64,000 nt of DNA from Drosophila pseudoobscura (taxonomy: Eukaryota > Arthropoda > Insecta > Diptera > Drosophilidae): NCBI RefSeq assembly GCF_009870125.1, contig NC_046681.1, positions 13,839,001 to 13,903,000 of the forward strand, written 5' to 3'. Under the pieces are notes generated by a model. It saw only the letters and a program-made list of their open reading frames with translations, searched no databases and was not told the DNA's origin. Shown piece by piece: positions 18,188 to 31,010 of the stretch (positions are counted from its first letter, which is position 1; the number at the start of each line of letters is the position of its first letter). A program made the translations under genes and the position numbers.

Positions 18188-18379
18188 ATTTCCAGTCCCT
18201 TAGATTACAAATGCGTCATAGAAGCAATTTTGAAGAGAGCTTTCAGCAGAGAGGACCACACGCTTCAATGGAAATCCGCAAATTCACCTAAAACTTTGTT
18301 TAATTACAAAAATTTGTTTATAATTGGCCAAAAATTCCACAATAAAATAGTGACAGAACTAATAAAAGAACGAAACTAA

Positions 18380-19299
18380 ATTTCGGAAGTTCTTGAATTC
18401 AAATTTGCCGCCTTTTATGGCAGACTGGCAGCACCTTTCAACAAACAGCTGCGTTTTTTGCCATTCCCTTTTACGCTGTCAATGTACCGTTTTGTGGTGG
18501 AAGAAGCTCCAGGGCAAAAAGGTTTACAATTTCAAAAGCACCCCAAGCGCTCTGTATCGTCTCTCTCTGTCTCACTCTGAGTCTCTATCGCTCCCTCTCT
18601 GTTGCGGGCTCCAAACGAACGCCAGGCGTCGAGGTCGACTGCGTTTCCTCGGTTCCCCAATATTCGGTCTCGGCTGGCGTTGTAGTCGTAGCTCCAGTTG
18701 CTGGTGCGCTGTGCTCCACGTCGCGTCGCTTCGATCTCTCTCGCTCTCCATCGCTTGGCGGCACCAACGTGTCTGTGTGTGAGTGTGTGTGTGCGTGTGT
18801 GGTAGCGTGTGTGCGTGTTGGCCATTTGCGTTTGCTGTAAATCTCTGGCAAAACTCCGGCTGCAAACACCAACAAATATTCTAATTAATACTAAAATAAA
18901 CCATGTGAGCCGTGCCTCAGGCCTGGAGAGCAGCAGCCCAAAAATCAAAGTTAAAGCCGCCTCCACTCCGTTGCCTTTGCGTGGCGTTGATTTCCCCCTC
19001 CCAAATAAAAGAAAAGAAAACTTCGGCTCGTGAAGTTTTTGTATTTTGTTGGCGTTGTGTAATCACTCTCCGAGAGTCGCCCCGGAGTTGGAGTTTATTT
19101 GCCTTTTGTACTTGTAGTTTTTTCGTATTTCGTTTCGGCATAAAAAATATTTTTAAATTGCCTTAAAGCTTGTGTTGTGTCGTGTGTGTGTACAAACAAA
19201 AAAACAAAAAAAAACGCTGACCCCAAAACTTCACTTCAACTTTAAAACTTCACTTCACAAAATAGATATTCCCTAAGCAGAGGCGAAATTCAATCACAG
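18380..19299 (+). promoter_or_regulatory. numb: Candidate distal promoter and first non-coding exon of numb
   Basis: After about 200 bases of AT-rich spacer, the sequence becomes a CT/GA-rich stretch (TCTCTCTCTGTCTCACTCTGAGTCTC, many GAGA-factor-type sites) with CG-rich parts, typical of a fly promoter. It has no long open frame. It ends at a strong donor, CACAG|GTGAGT, with the exon end at 19299. No coding exon follows until 41059, and numb in D. melanogaster has transcripts with a remote 5' exon. The transcription start itself cannot be placed. Confidence 0.5.
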
Positions 19300-22200
19300 G
19301 TGAGTCCTGTTCCAGCCCGAATGCACACACAGTGTGCTCCAGTTTTAGTACCGCCGCCGGACTCCAATTTGTGGGGCACATAATTTTTGGTGGCACAAAA
19401 CAAAACATCAAATTATTGATTTTCTTCTGGCGCTCTTTTTTTCGTGCAATTTTCCTCCTGTGTATATTTTTTGCTTGCGTGTTTGAGTGTGCATGTGGGC
19501 ATGTTCATGTGTGCATTTAATCAAGAGCAAAGAAAAGAACAGTTTTTATGCAGCTCTGGCAGCTTACCGTTAGCCGGGCAGGAGGGAGGAGGAGCGGTTG
19601 CTGAGCCGAGCCAAAGCCAAAGTCGCTTCGACGGTGACGACGACGATTCAACGCATTTGCATTTTGTCACATTGCCAAGGCGACGCCAACGACCCAGCGC
19701 CATATGGTCGCGATCTGATGCCCTACTTACTTCAGTTTAGGGTATATTTTGTTCTAGATGGGGTTGGGCAAGGGAGGAGCGGCATCCACTAAGAAAAGGG
19801 CCACCCTTAGCTTATTTTATTGCCATCTCTTAGGTTTCTACTCTTCCAATCATATTTTTTTCCAAGCAGGGCATTCAATTGTCGATCTTCCCGACCCTGG
19901 CTTTCAATTTCGTTTTTGTTGCTTCCCTTTCTTTCGCCCGATGTTTATGTTCGTTGGACCTCTTGCATTATTGTGTTCGGATCGGATCGGATCTCCTCAT
20001 TGACACTCCGTTTGTTGACTTTGTTGTTGCTGCCGATGGCACGCGTTCGTTTTGGTTTATTCGTAAATTCGTTCTGGTTTTCATTGCCATTTCATATTTG
20101 CAGTTGAATTTTTCCATATTTGGCAATGCCCACACTTAGAATATGAATAACCCAAAGAAATACAATCATTAATTGCCTTGAAGCTGCTTTTTTTTTTGGT
20201 TTGAAGAAAAAAGAATCAAAGCGAAAAGCGCCTGAAAATATTACTTTATTTTGTTATTGCCATATATTTTGCTTTGACTTTGACCCGAGGGCGTGGAAAC
20301 CAAAGCGAATCTATTTTGTGTTGCTTCAAGTATTTGTGGGGCCCCGATGATTAATCATAATAATATATATTAAGCCCCCGTTAGTCTCTGCTGTCGGCAG
20401 TGGTTCGGCGGTTGGTAACAAAACACCGAAAAGCGGCTTCTTAGTCATTCAATAACCTGGTTTATGTGCGTTTAATTCAGCTTACTTTCGAAAAGCAAAG
20501 CCTTTCAATGGACACGATACAATGACCTTCCCGTACATGTGTATGAATATGTATTACCATATGGCCTGGCCAATGACTTGCACTCGAAAATGTTAATTGA
20601 ACCATGAAAGAGCGTGTAAATTAGAACTTTTTGCCATACAAAAAGAAAAGAAATCTGCTAATTAAGGCGCTAAAAACTGGAATGTCTTCACGATATAATA
20701 AATAATGAATGACAAATGGCAGCCAAAAAAAAAAGAGTCGAAAATCAAGCCAGAATCGCCATAAAATTGAAGAACAAAAACTATGTGGGTGGAGGAACAG
20801 AGAGGGCAAGAAGTGCACAATCAACATTTATTATTAAATGTCAAATATAATTCAGAGGATGGCAAATTGTCGAGGGCGTCTGCCGCGCAATGAATAATTC
20901 TCCGTCTGTCGTTTTGGGAGGGGAAAACTGGAATAAGATTGGGGTAGGGTAGGGTAGGGTACAGGAACGGTCTATAGGTTTGCATAATCTTTTCAATTGA
21001 GACTTTGGCCAGAGCTGGGGATCGTTTGGGAATAGAGGCAGTGTAGAAAAGGCAGTACTTTGGCCTTAACACATCAGCAACCACCCACACATCCCACCGG
21101 AAACAGCTTTCAAATATTGAAAACACACTCTAAAAGCTTTCTTATCATCGCACAAGTCACAACCCACTCACCAAATGGAACCTATCAAATGTTTTTGATA
21201 ACAATAAACCTGAAAGCATTGAAAGCAGGAGGAAAAACACTGAACGCAGAGGGAAACTGAAACCCTAAAACAGAAATCGTCTGCGAGGTGTGTGGGTGGC
21301 CCGAGAGCCCCGCTTGGGGCTGCGACTGTTTGTCTGGGAATTTATCAAGATTTCGACGACGGTTCCGTCGCTTCATTGTCATGAGGCATGCTCATAAATC
21401 TAATGGCATCTGCCAGATACAGGGATACATTTGATGCGTGCGCATTTTGTGCATATTACAGATGCGTCTCCATCCATGACACCACTCCCATCCGAATGGC
21501 AAATGTCGAAGAGTGCCACTCGAGAAATGCAGAGTCGCGAAGGCCCGAAGGCATGATGGCAAATGTCAGGAAAGGATAATGTAGTGTCATCTGTTGCCCT
21601 TGGAGCCACACCAGAGGTGGCTGTCTCATAGCAGTGGGTGGTGGAGAATTGGCGACTTCCATTTCTGGTGGTTCAAGAGAGCGAAAGCTTTTGAAATTGT
21701 ATATCCGAATAATAATAACCTTTTAAAAAAATAGTGTTGGAAAATTGATATGGCCAGTGTTGGTAAACTCTTTTATTAGTGATGTAACACTAATTATTTG
21801 TGTTGGGCAAAGAAAAAAGGGTTTGAACAATTTTAGTTTTGGAAAATTGCAATAACAGTGTTGGTGAGCTCGCTTCTGAGCATCTATATAGTAGAATTCT
21901 GTCTTAAACCAATCTACAATTACGCTATAAGCTATAGTGGTGGAAACCACACAGGAAATGTATATTTACCCAATTTTAGCATGAAAACTCTTCCACAAAT
22001 CATGTCGTACCTCTGCCTGGGTTCCTTTAGGCGGAAACTCTATCTTTACCTTTGCCTTAACTTTAATTAGCTTCTTTCCAAGCATGACCGTACGCTGACC
22101 CTCGGGGCAGGCCCCCCGCCTTAAGCATCAGAACAATATCAGAAATCAGTGCCCTGTCCAGTGGCCGAAAGGTAGCCCCCGTGTTGCATACAGCACAATG

Positions 22201-25200
22201 AACTGCAATCTAGCCCCCGTGTACATTCTCCGTGAACGTGAATGAAAGAAATGGGAAGCGATGGCTGTTGCAGCTCACTGAAGCATCAAACGACGACGAC
22301 GACGACAACGAAGGTGACTTAAAGTTGCAGCCACACCACACGGAGGAGAGCCTTGAATGAACAACATCCGACAACGGCTACGCTCTTGGGTCTGTTGGGG
22401 GCTGGTCTGCCTCCTCCAGCAATTGCATTCTGTGAGTGCGTGCGTGCAGCGCTGTGTATCCACGAGATACGTACTTACACGTACTCGTACATTCTGCTCT
22501 TGTGCTCTATGGTCATAAATGAGCAGCCAAGCAGCACGACAGCAGCACTGGAACTGGGACTGCCAATGGGCTCTGGTTCTCGTTCTGGAGATGGAGATGG
22601 GTAATCGTTTCCACAATATATATACGTATATGTATCTTTACACTCCCATCCCCACCCGCACTCTCTGTGTGACAAACGTAAAGTGTGCATAACTTTTAGT
22701 AGAGCATGAAAAATTAACTTTAATTTGATTGAAGGCTGGGCTGTTCCCAGAGATGGCGGGACGAAGGAGCAGAGTGACTGCTGGGGGGGAGCTGGAGCAA
22801 TTAAAGTGTGATAATTAAATTGTGATATCAGCTGAAAAATTTATCAATTAAGGCCTAATGATGATGGCCATCCAGAACTTAAGAACTGCCTTTTGTTTGG
22901 GGGACAGAGAGAAGGAAATAACTTCAATTGATTGAAGGATATTGAAGGGTTTTCTATCTTCTTAAGTGCAATATTTGTTTGCATTCCCGACCTACGTCAA
23001 GTGTCAAAAACTTGAGAGAACTTTTATTGAGTGAAGGGTTTTGTGCGGCAAGTATTGAACATCCCTTAGAACACCTCAGTTTTCCCCTTTACACCCTCTG
23101 GAGACCGCGACCTACGTCAAAACTTAGGTTCGAAAGTCAAAACAGTTTCGGTTTTTCTCACGTTCTGCATCCAAGGAAGCAGCACCGTTCCCTTCCTGCT
23201 TGCCCCAACTACGTGAGCCGGATAATGAGCAATTTAGCAGCAGAGAACATCCCGACGGAGAAGCAACGAAGCGCAAAGGATGAGCCAGGATAATGCCACG
23301 CAGACACTTGAGTCGTCGGCAGAGGCTTAGGTCAAGCGGTTTCCCAGGGAAATTTGCATCAGGGATGGTGTTTATGCTTTATGAAACAATTAATATGTCA
23401 GTCGGCGGTCGGCGGTCAGCGGTCGGCGGCTTAGAGACAGATTGATGGGGTTGTTGCCTGCTAAACGAACAAAACCAAAATCCCAAAAACCCAAGAACCA
23501 ATTAGAACGAGAACTGTCAACATCAGGCACGAACGCGCACGAAAGTTTTCCTTCATTTTCTTGAACGTTGAACGGGCTCGTGTGCGGCACGTTTTTGCAT
23601 GATTTCCTGCCGCTGCCGCACCCCCAATCGCTTGGTGGCAGGGGGATTAACTAGAACGAGAACGAGAACAAGGACACTCCCTGGCCGTCGTCGTCGTCGC
23701 CCTCGAGCGTGTGGCACATTATCCTTAAGCGTCGCTGCGGCAGGCGCTTCGCTCTTTATAACCGAGAGCTACAAGTGCAAAATGCTGAGAACAGCTTTTC
23801 CCATTCTCTACCCCCACTCCTGAGAAAGAGCGAGAAGGAAACAGAGCGCCAGAGAAAACGGAAGGAGACGTGGAACGTGGCGCCGCGTGTTCTGTCCGCA
23901 GTTCCCGTGGGAATTTCCAAGAATCTCCGTATCCGTAGCCGTAGCCGTAACCGTATCGTGGGCGTGCGAAATAATTTGTATACGTCCTGGTTTGGGCTTT
24001 CTCTATCTGTGTGTGTGTGTGCAACCCTGTTTAATAGGGCTGTGGTGATTCATGGCAACTCTTTTTAATAGGGTTGTGGTGTCTTAAGAAGAGAAAGGAG
24101 GATTAGCAGATACTTTCTGATGGAAAAAGTTTCTTCGTTTCGAGAGTTTATTGGAGTTTTTTTAAGCTCCTATCCTCTTTTTGGGGGTGGAGGAGAAATC
24201 TCTTTTAAACTCAAATTTACTTAAGTAATATCCATCGCCCCCTAAAGATTTCCCCGTTCAAAAACCGATTCCATGCTTTCGCTTCAAGTTTTAGCAACTT
24301 TTTGGCTGTGCAATCAATTTCGAGTTTATGTGTATCCTGTGTATCCTTGAGGCAAACAACTTCCAAACCAATCAAGAGTTTCCCCCTCAACTCCTCTCTG
24401 CAGACAAGAGGTGCAACACCCACGTGTATCTACCTACATATCCGATGGCAAAGCAATCAAACTACAAGATACACAACAACAACAACAACAACAACCAAAA
24501 AATAGAGAGAGAGAGAGAAGAACTTTAATGGACATCCGGCTTTCATTATTCGTACTTTTATTATTATTATTCTTATCCCACCTTCCAGAAGGTGGCAAGG
24601 TGTGGCAGAGGCAGTGGGGCAGTGTCAGAGGCAGAAGAAGCACCTCAAGTGCAACCACAATAAAACAGAACGAGAACCAGAAAGCATACACACACACACA
24701 CACAACTACAACTATAAGTACAATCAAAAGTACTCGTAGATGTGGCTCCGGGCTGGGGCTGTGGATGTGGATGCGGATGATGATGATACGAGTATTTTGC
24801 GTTGGCAAAGGAAATGACTTTTGGCGTGGTCGAAGCCCAGAGATGGAGAAGAGTGGAAGTCGCAGCCTCAGCCAGAGCCATGCCACAGCTTGGGGCACAC
24901 AAGAAGAGTTAGAAGTGAACGAAGAGCCGCCTCATTGAGTGTCTGACGCTTTTTTGGTTTATGGCTTTAACTGGCAGGAAGATTAACAATTGCTGCCACG
25001 ATTGCTGCCTGCTGTGGGTGGGTGGTTGTCTGTGGTTTTTGGGCGCCTTTATGGCCATCATTAATCTTGTGGCATGCCCCGCCAACAGACAGACAGACAG
25101 ACAGAACAGAGCAGCGGAACGCACTAAGAAGACCAATCAACACTGTGCCGCGCCTTAAGTCGGTTACTATTTTCTTTATTGATTCACTTGTGGGGCATGC

Positions 25201-27771
25201 CACTAGCCCCACCTATAACACTATCCGCCCCTCCCCGCAACCCACAACCCCCCATAGGCATGGACAGACCATGTTATAGTGTAAATTTATCGCGTATGTA
25301 AACAGAAACAAAGGATAAGCTAATTAATTTTATTACCAATTAAATGAATTGTAATGCAGTCGCTTCTCTCCAGGAAATGAAGGGAAAACCCACAAAAAAG
25401 TACAAGGAATTTGTAGGCAATTCTAGAGATAATTAATGAACAAAAGGCTCTGTAGGAAAGAGACATCAATAGAGGTTCAATAATTGATATATTTAGGGAG
25501 AAATTATCATTAAAATTGGGAATATACATAGGACCAATCAAATCGGGTATCATTTCTGAAGAAATAATGAGCAAGTTTTTTGTAAAACTCCTGAAGTTAC
25601 AGTTCAGATCTTTCCAGTTCTTTTAAAATCGTTTCTATATCAGATTTCTTTCATCAGAAAGTACTTTCAAATCATTTAAAGTCTCTTGCCTTCTTTGGAA
25701 TTCTGTTCTCCAGTCTTAAAATACACACCATTTGACATTTGCTTGGCACTTTTTTCGCCCATCCCCATCCAGGGAAATGTAGTGAAAAAAGTGAGAGAAA
25801 AGAGAAAACTGAAAGAAGAAGAAAAAAAAATGATTGCATTAATGCAATTTTAGCATCTCCGAACGAAACAGAGCTGTAGCTGTAGCTGTAGCTGTATCTG
25901 AGGTCTGGGGGTATGGGGGTCTGGGGTTCTGGGCCATCCTCTGGAGTCGTTCCCAATTGCCGGCACATGACTATGACTCCGCCAATGGCCATGCTGCAGC
26001 TGCAACAGAAGCACAATTCAACTAAATGGAAAAGGACGGGGGCGTACTAGTAGGAGTGGTGCTGTTGCTGCTGATGAAGAAATGTTGTAAAATGGAATTG
26101 CATTACACATTTTAGGTGCCATTTGTGTCCGAGGGGGATACAGACAGAGGAGCAGGAGGGTAGAGCGGGGTAAGCGGAGTGTGGCAGCCACAAAGCTGAT
26201 GATGCGCAAACAAATTGGATGCCAAATGCTTGGCCCACGGAGAGGGAGAGAGAGAGAGAGTGAGCCATAATTGAGATATTTATGGTTATGGCCAATATGG
26301 ATTGATGGATCCATAAGCTACTCGTAAAAGTTCTCTTTTTGCAGAAAAAAAACTATAATTGGCGAAAGTTTTCACAGTGGGGTTTAAAATGTGAGTAAAT
26401 TTCAAACAGAAATCGTTGTAAATTTAATGATTAACAGCAGAGGCCCAAAGGCTTTAACTAATTAAAAACTTGTGGGCCCGGGAAATTTCCAATAAAGTCC
26501 AAGTTTTTTCCTTGGAATATTCCCATTTTCCTGGGGGCAAAAGCACGGGCACACACAGTGGCATTCCTCTGTAATTCAGTTTTGTCCTAGTTTCAGGAGC
26601 ATAATCAAATTAAATTCCAATAAAATTGTGTGTCGGTTCACACGCTCCATGCCACGTAGCCTTGCCGCTGCCCCTCTCTTGGCTGCCGTATCAGATAATG
26701 CTGGTATTTATTTTTTTTTAGAGCAATCTCCTTTTTTATATTGCCTCTAATCCGATAAATGCTTTTTAATTGCATTTGCAACCTTATCCCAGGGACACTT
26801 AAAAATGTGTTCATGCCTGATGAGAAGAGGCAGGAGGAGGCGTGCAACGGGGTGGCAGATGGAAAGATGGAAAGGCGAAGGGCGAAGGGCGTGCGCAACC
26901 CTTGGCTAATTGCTTGGGTGTGAAATGTGTCGTCGAAGGACGTACAACCCCTATAAAAAAATTAAAAAAACGGCGGTACCTCCTGCGGGAGACAAAATTG
27001 ATAAAGAATGAAGGATGATGCCACCACTAATTTTTTGTTGGAAGATTAGATAAACATAAATCTTTAGAAGCAAAATAAATAGTAATTAGGATGAAAAATA
27101 AACATCAATTGAAGCTGTGAATAGAGTTCGAATGGAACATTCCCTCCATTGATCATTTAACCCCTCATTTCTCTCACTGTATCGATACGATATTCTCCAA
27201 AAGCCAAAGTTCATTCAACCGCAAGCACAGCTTAAGCTTGGCTTTGGGATAAAGCTCTGCCACCTGCTTGGCAAAGCTCGTAAGTAAGCCCTCGAAAAAC
27301 CACTCGAGCTTTTTCATTCAGACGTCCGTCTCAAGAACCCACTCAAGCGCTGCCTCAGAGGCCTCCTAGCATATGTTTCTTTGCAGCTCGTAAATCCCAC
27401 ACACAGATGCACGTACTCGTACGTATGTATGTGTGTACATAAATATGCAATAAAAAAACAAATTGCGAACACGAGACAAAATATTCGCGCGAGGAGACAT
27501 GACCCTAATGACTGTGGGAATTTTTTTGTAACCGCCGTCACTGACATTGCCCCTTATTTTTTCTATGTGTGTGTGTGTGTAAACACAAGAGAGCAAGCTC
27601 TTAAGTTCTTGCTAAGAGCATCTGGGGCCGGAGGCATTGCCAGCCCTTAGAAAACTGGTGTTTGAATTTTTAACTGACATTTGAGTTGGCTTTGAGCAAA
27701 GATCTTAATAAAATGCATTTATTTATTGTGTATTTTTAACTAACTTATGATTTTTCTGTTCTTTATTCCAG
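19300..27771 (+). other. Probable first intron of numb, non-coding
   Basis: No frame with coding character is seen. Simple sequence is frequent: a GGGTA run at 20941-20960, CAA/AG tracts at 24475-24515, a CA run near 24688-24705 and a CCGTAG run near 23930. A short imperfect direct repeat (TGGAAAATTG...CAGTGTTGGT) occurs at about 21738-21768 and 21840-21866. Long AT-rich conserved-looking stretches such as 22680-22860 could be enhancers, but nothing specific is supported. Confidence 0.5.
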
Positions 27772-27807
27772 CACTACAAGGCACATACAAATTAGAACAA
27801 TTTTAAG
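27772..27807 (+). other. numb: Candidate 36-nt non-coding micro-exon of numb
   Basis: A pyrimidine-rich acceptor (TTTTTCTGTTCTTTATTCCAG) with a CTAAC branch-point-like sequence 30 bases upstream is followed after exactly 36 bases by a consensus donor, AAG|GTAAGT. It contains no ATG. The pair is well placed between the distal leader and the downstream exons. Confidence 0.45.
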
Positions 27808-30039
27808 GTAAGTCTTTAGATGATTTTTTGTTTACCTATTTCAAAGAGATCGAAACAAGTGCAAGAATTTACAGGAATAAAGAATAAGGAAAAATAATAA
27901 TAATTCCCTGATAAAACAGCCGTAAATCTAGGAAATAATTCTTGAAAATCATTCCTAAATGAATCAGTAATAAATTTACAACGAATCAACAGAAATATCA
28001 ATATTATTTCCCTCAAAATACTAAAGGATCATCGTAACAAAACGATTATAAAGAAATTAAACGACCATCAATTAATCTTTTACCATTACAAGGAAATCAA
28101 GGACAAAATTATAAACGCACATAAAAATGAATAAAATCCAAATAAAATGACAAATAATTCCTACCAATTTGTATCTAAATGGTTTTTCAATTACCAAAAG
28201 TACAATTGATTTGGCAATTTAACCGTCTTCCCATTCGAGATTCCCAAACAATTTATCCGACAATAATAATTGCATTGCCTCCTTAATAACAATTACTGTC
28301 CGGGGATTGAGTTTGTTTGGATGGATTCGGGTGGGATTACTCATGCCGCTGCAGGCCGCCTCCACCGCCTCCCCCACCTCGGGGCGGGGCGACGACCGAC
28401 ACACATGTTTCTCTATGAGTGACTGTTCTGTAAACCGCTCAGTGATGTTTGCATTTAGCCGCATTTTGATTGAATTTTTGATTAGGTTGCACATGCGGTT
28501 GTGCGGCTTTACCTCCAGTCCAGCCCAGCCCCATTCTGACATTGATTTCTACTCCCAGTCGCCCACACTCTTCCATTGGCGTTGGCCCATTCTTCAATCT
28601 GCAATCTCCACTTTCCGTTTGCCGTTTTGCGGCTTTGTCTGGGTTTTATCTTTTGTCTGTTCATTGAAGGAAGCAGTGCTGTGGGAGTACCTACGAGTAC
28701 CTGCAGTGGGAGTGGGTGTGTCTGCGATATGGTATTAAGTTCTTTCTATTTCTTTTTTTTTTGCAACCTTTGCAGAAATTTGTTGTTTCATTTGAAATGA
28801 TAATAGTATACGACTTTGAGTACATACATAAATGCTTATATACTAGTATATACATACATATGTATTCATTTTATACCCTCTGCTCTGCTCTGCTCTAAAT
28901 ATTCTTGGTAGCATTATTTATATGCGTTTTACCTGACTTTCTTGGGTCTACCTGGCTCTCCAGATTCGTTGCATTGCAATTTTTCGCACGTTCCAATGTT
29001 ATTCTCTTCTCCCTCTTTAATCTCTCTCTCACACACGCTTAGGAAATGTATCTAACTCTGCGTTGGTTCTCTTTTTTTATCTAGGTTTCTCTTAGGCCGC
29101 GCTCTTTGAGCAAATAACGACCTTGTCTCTTTCACTCGCGCTTCTTTCGCTCTCTCCCTCTCTTTCTCTCTGTCGACCGATACCATCGATCATTGGCATT
29201 GTTGTCACGGAATTTAGGTTGGGCCACTTATACGTATAGATAAGTTCAATTCAATGATTACCCGTACATTGATTATTGTTTAGTTAAACAGTTTTTTCTG
29301 ACATTCTTTGTTTTTCTGACATTTCATAACCATCTTACGATCCACTACATGGAGTCGCCATAACTCTATTTGGCGCGGCGGCGCGTCACTCTCTTGAGTC
29401 CACAATCACTTCCACAGCACACGCTCCCTTTGGATGAAAAAACAACAAAAAGAAAAAAACTGGCAGCTGCAGAACTCAGGAACCAACAACTGGTTTCCGG
29501 TGCTCTACAATCGCGTGCATGGGGTACATGGGTTACACACGCGTAATCCTGGATCATATTAGATCTCTGGCTTACTAAGCAAACAGCTTAAATATTTCGC
29601 TGGTCTTTTCTGCAGAATTGCAGACCTGATGCCAGGTTTTCCCAGAACTGCTTAACCGCACATCCCACCTACTGATTATCCCATATCCAAGCCGTAGATC
29701 TTCGGAAGCAGCGCATCTGTGATTCTACCTAACCCTCGTTTAGTGGTCGCTCTTTTGCCTCGTTCTACAACAAAAACCAACGCTGCTGCACACACGGCCA
29801 TGGTCATGGGCGTAGTTAAGATCGCCACAAAGAGGGAATCCATCCCTCTAATCACCACTATTTATCAGAGAATACCTAACGCTCTTCTTGGACTCAGATT
29901 CGTGCAGCCCCTCTCTTCATCTACGCCCCTGCGTGTCGCAGTTTTATCATTGCCGTCACCGTTGTTGGTAGTAAATAAGACAGGCACGAACACGAACACG
30001 CACACAGATACAACCCCCCTGCAACAGCTGTCGCTCGCT
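27808..30039. other. Intronic, non-coding
   Basis: AT-rich 27808-28200, then mixed sequence. A CG-rich patch at 29366-29400 (TTGGCGCGGCGGCGCGTC) stands out. No supported gene is present. Confidence 0.45.
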
Positions 30040-31010
30040 CGGCTCTCTTCTGTCGCTCTTTGGCCGCTCTAACCGCCGAGTCTCGTTCGCCTGTACAGTA
30101 GAGCAATTTGAGCCGCCGCTGTTTCTCAAAAACCGTTGCCCCGGACAAACGTGTCGTTCCGTTCCGTTCCGCAGTCTCTCAAGCTTCGATGTGCGCGTGA
30201 AGGGGGGGTCGCGAACCACAGTTATTTGTTAGTTAGTCGCGAGTGCTTGGCCAGATCTCAGACCAGAGATTCCACCATTCAATCCATCCATCCATCCATA
30301 GATTCGGTCCAGGTTCAGTCAGGGAGCGTCTTCTGGGGGAGTCGATAATCGGTATTTATCGTTTTTTTGCGCGATTTTCCCCTCACATTCCGTACCGCAC
30401 CGCGTTTCAGTTGGTGTGTTGTTGTTGGGGATTGGTGTATTTGTGGAGTGTTTTCTTGGAATCGAACGCCTTTTGGAGGAGTGCACAGAAATTTATTTAA
30501 GAAACGTTTGCAAAAAAAAAATCCACTCAAAAAAGCGACAAAAATACAAGTTATATAAGGCCGAAACCGGATTTATCATTCAATACGACTGTGCGGCATA
30601 TATTATACGAATCGACTGTGTTACGAGTATAAATATATATGTGCATATGTGAGCAAAACAAAAACTGAACAACAGAACTCTTGGATATACAACAATAACC
30701 CATTCTCCGATCCAACCTCAACCACAACCGATATATACGTACATACGTAAATGGTAAATTTTTAATCACAACAAAGCAGAAACAACCTCTTGTAAAACGA
30801 GTTTTTTGTGTGAAATAAAATTTGCATAAAGATTTTGTTGTTGCTTTGACATTTTGCAAAACACACAAAATAAATATTTGGAATTTTTGTACAACTTTCT
30901 GTTTTGGCTTTTGACGTTTTCAAAGACTTGCAGGAAACTATGGAACTACTATATTTACACATTTCTGCAGCTGTTTAAACGCAACACAGATCTAGAACTG
31001 TATGATCACA
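30040..31010 (+). promoter_or_regulatory. numb: Candidate internal promoter and leader exon of numb
   Basis: The stretch changes to the CG-balanced, TCGCTC-rich sequence of a fly promoter (30028-30240), with GTTCCGTTCCGTTCCG and TTAGTTAGTCGCGAGTGC. It is followed by an A-rich leader (30500-30960), typical of long fly 5' UTRs, without a coding frame. Donor-like sites lie at 30753 (ATG|GTAAAT) and 31010 (CACAG|GTGTGT). A second, downstream promoter is known for numb in melanogaster. Which splice site is used cannot be decided from sequence. Confidence 0.45.

Noticed and set aside
20941-20962. GGGTA tandem run that looks telomere-like
   Set aside because: Only four units; Drosophila telomeres are retroelement-based, so this is an ordinary microsatellite.
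21738-21866. Pair of TGGAAAATTG...CAGTGTTGGT repeats as transposon ends
   Set aside because: They are direct, short and imperfect, with no target duplication or inverted ends.
24411-24938. 175-codon plus-strand frame with Gln and Thr runs
   Set aside because: It follows CAA, AGAG and CA microsatellites; low-complexity artefact.
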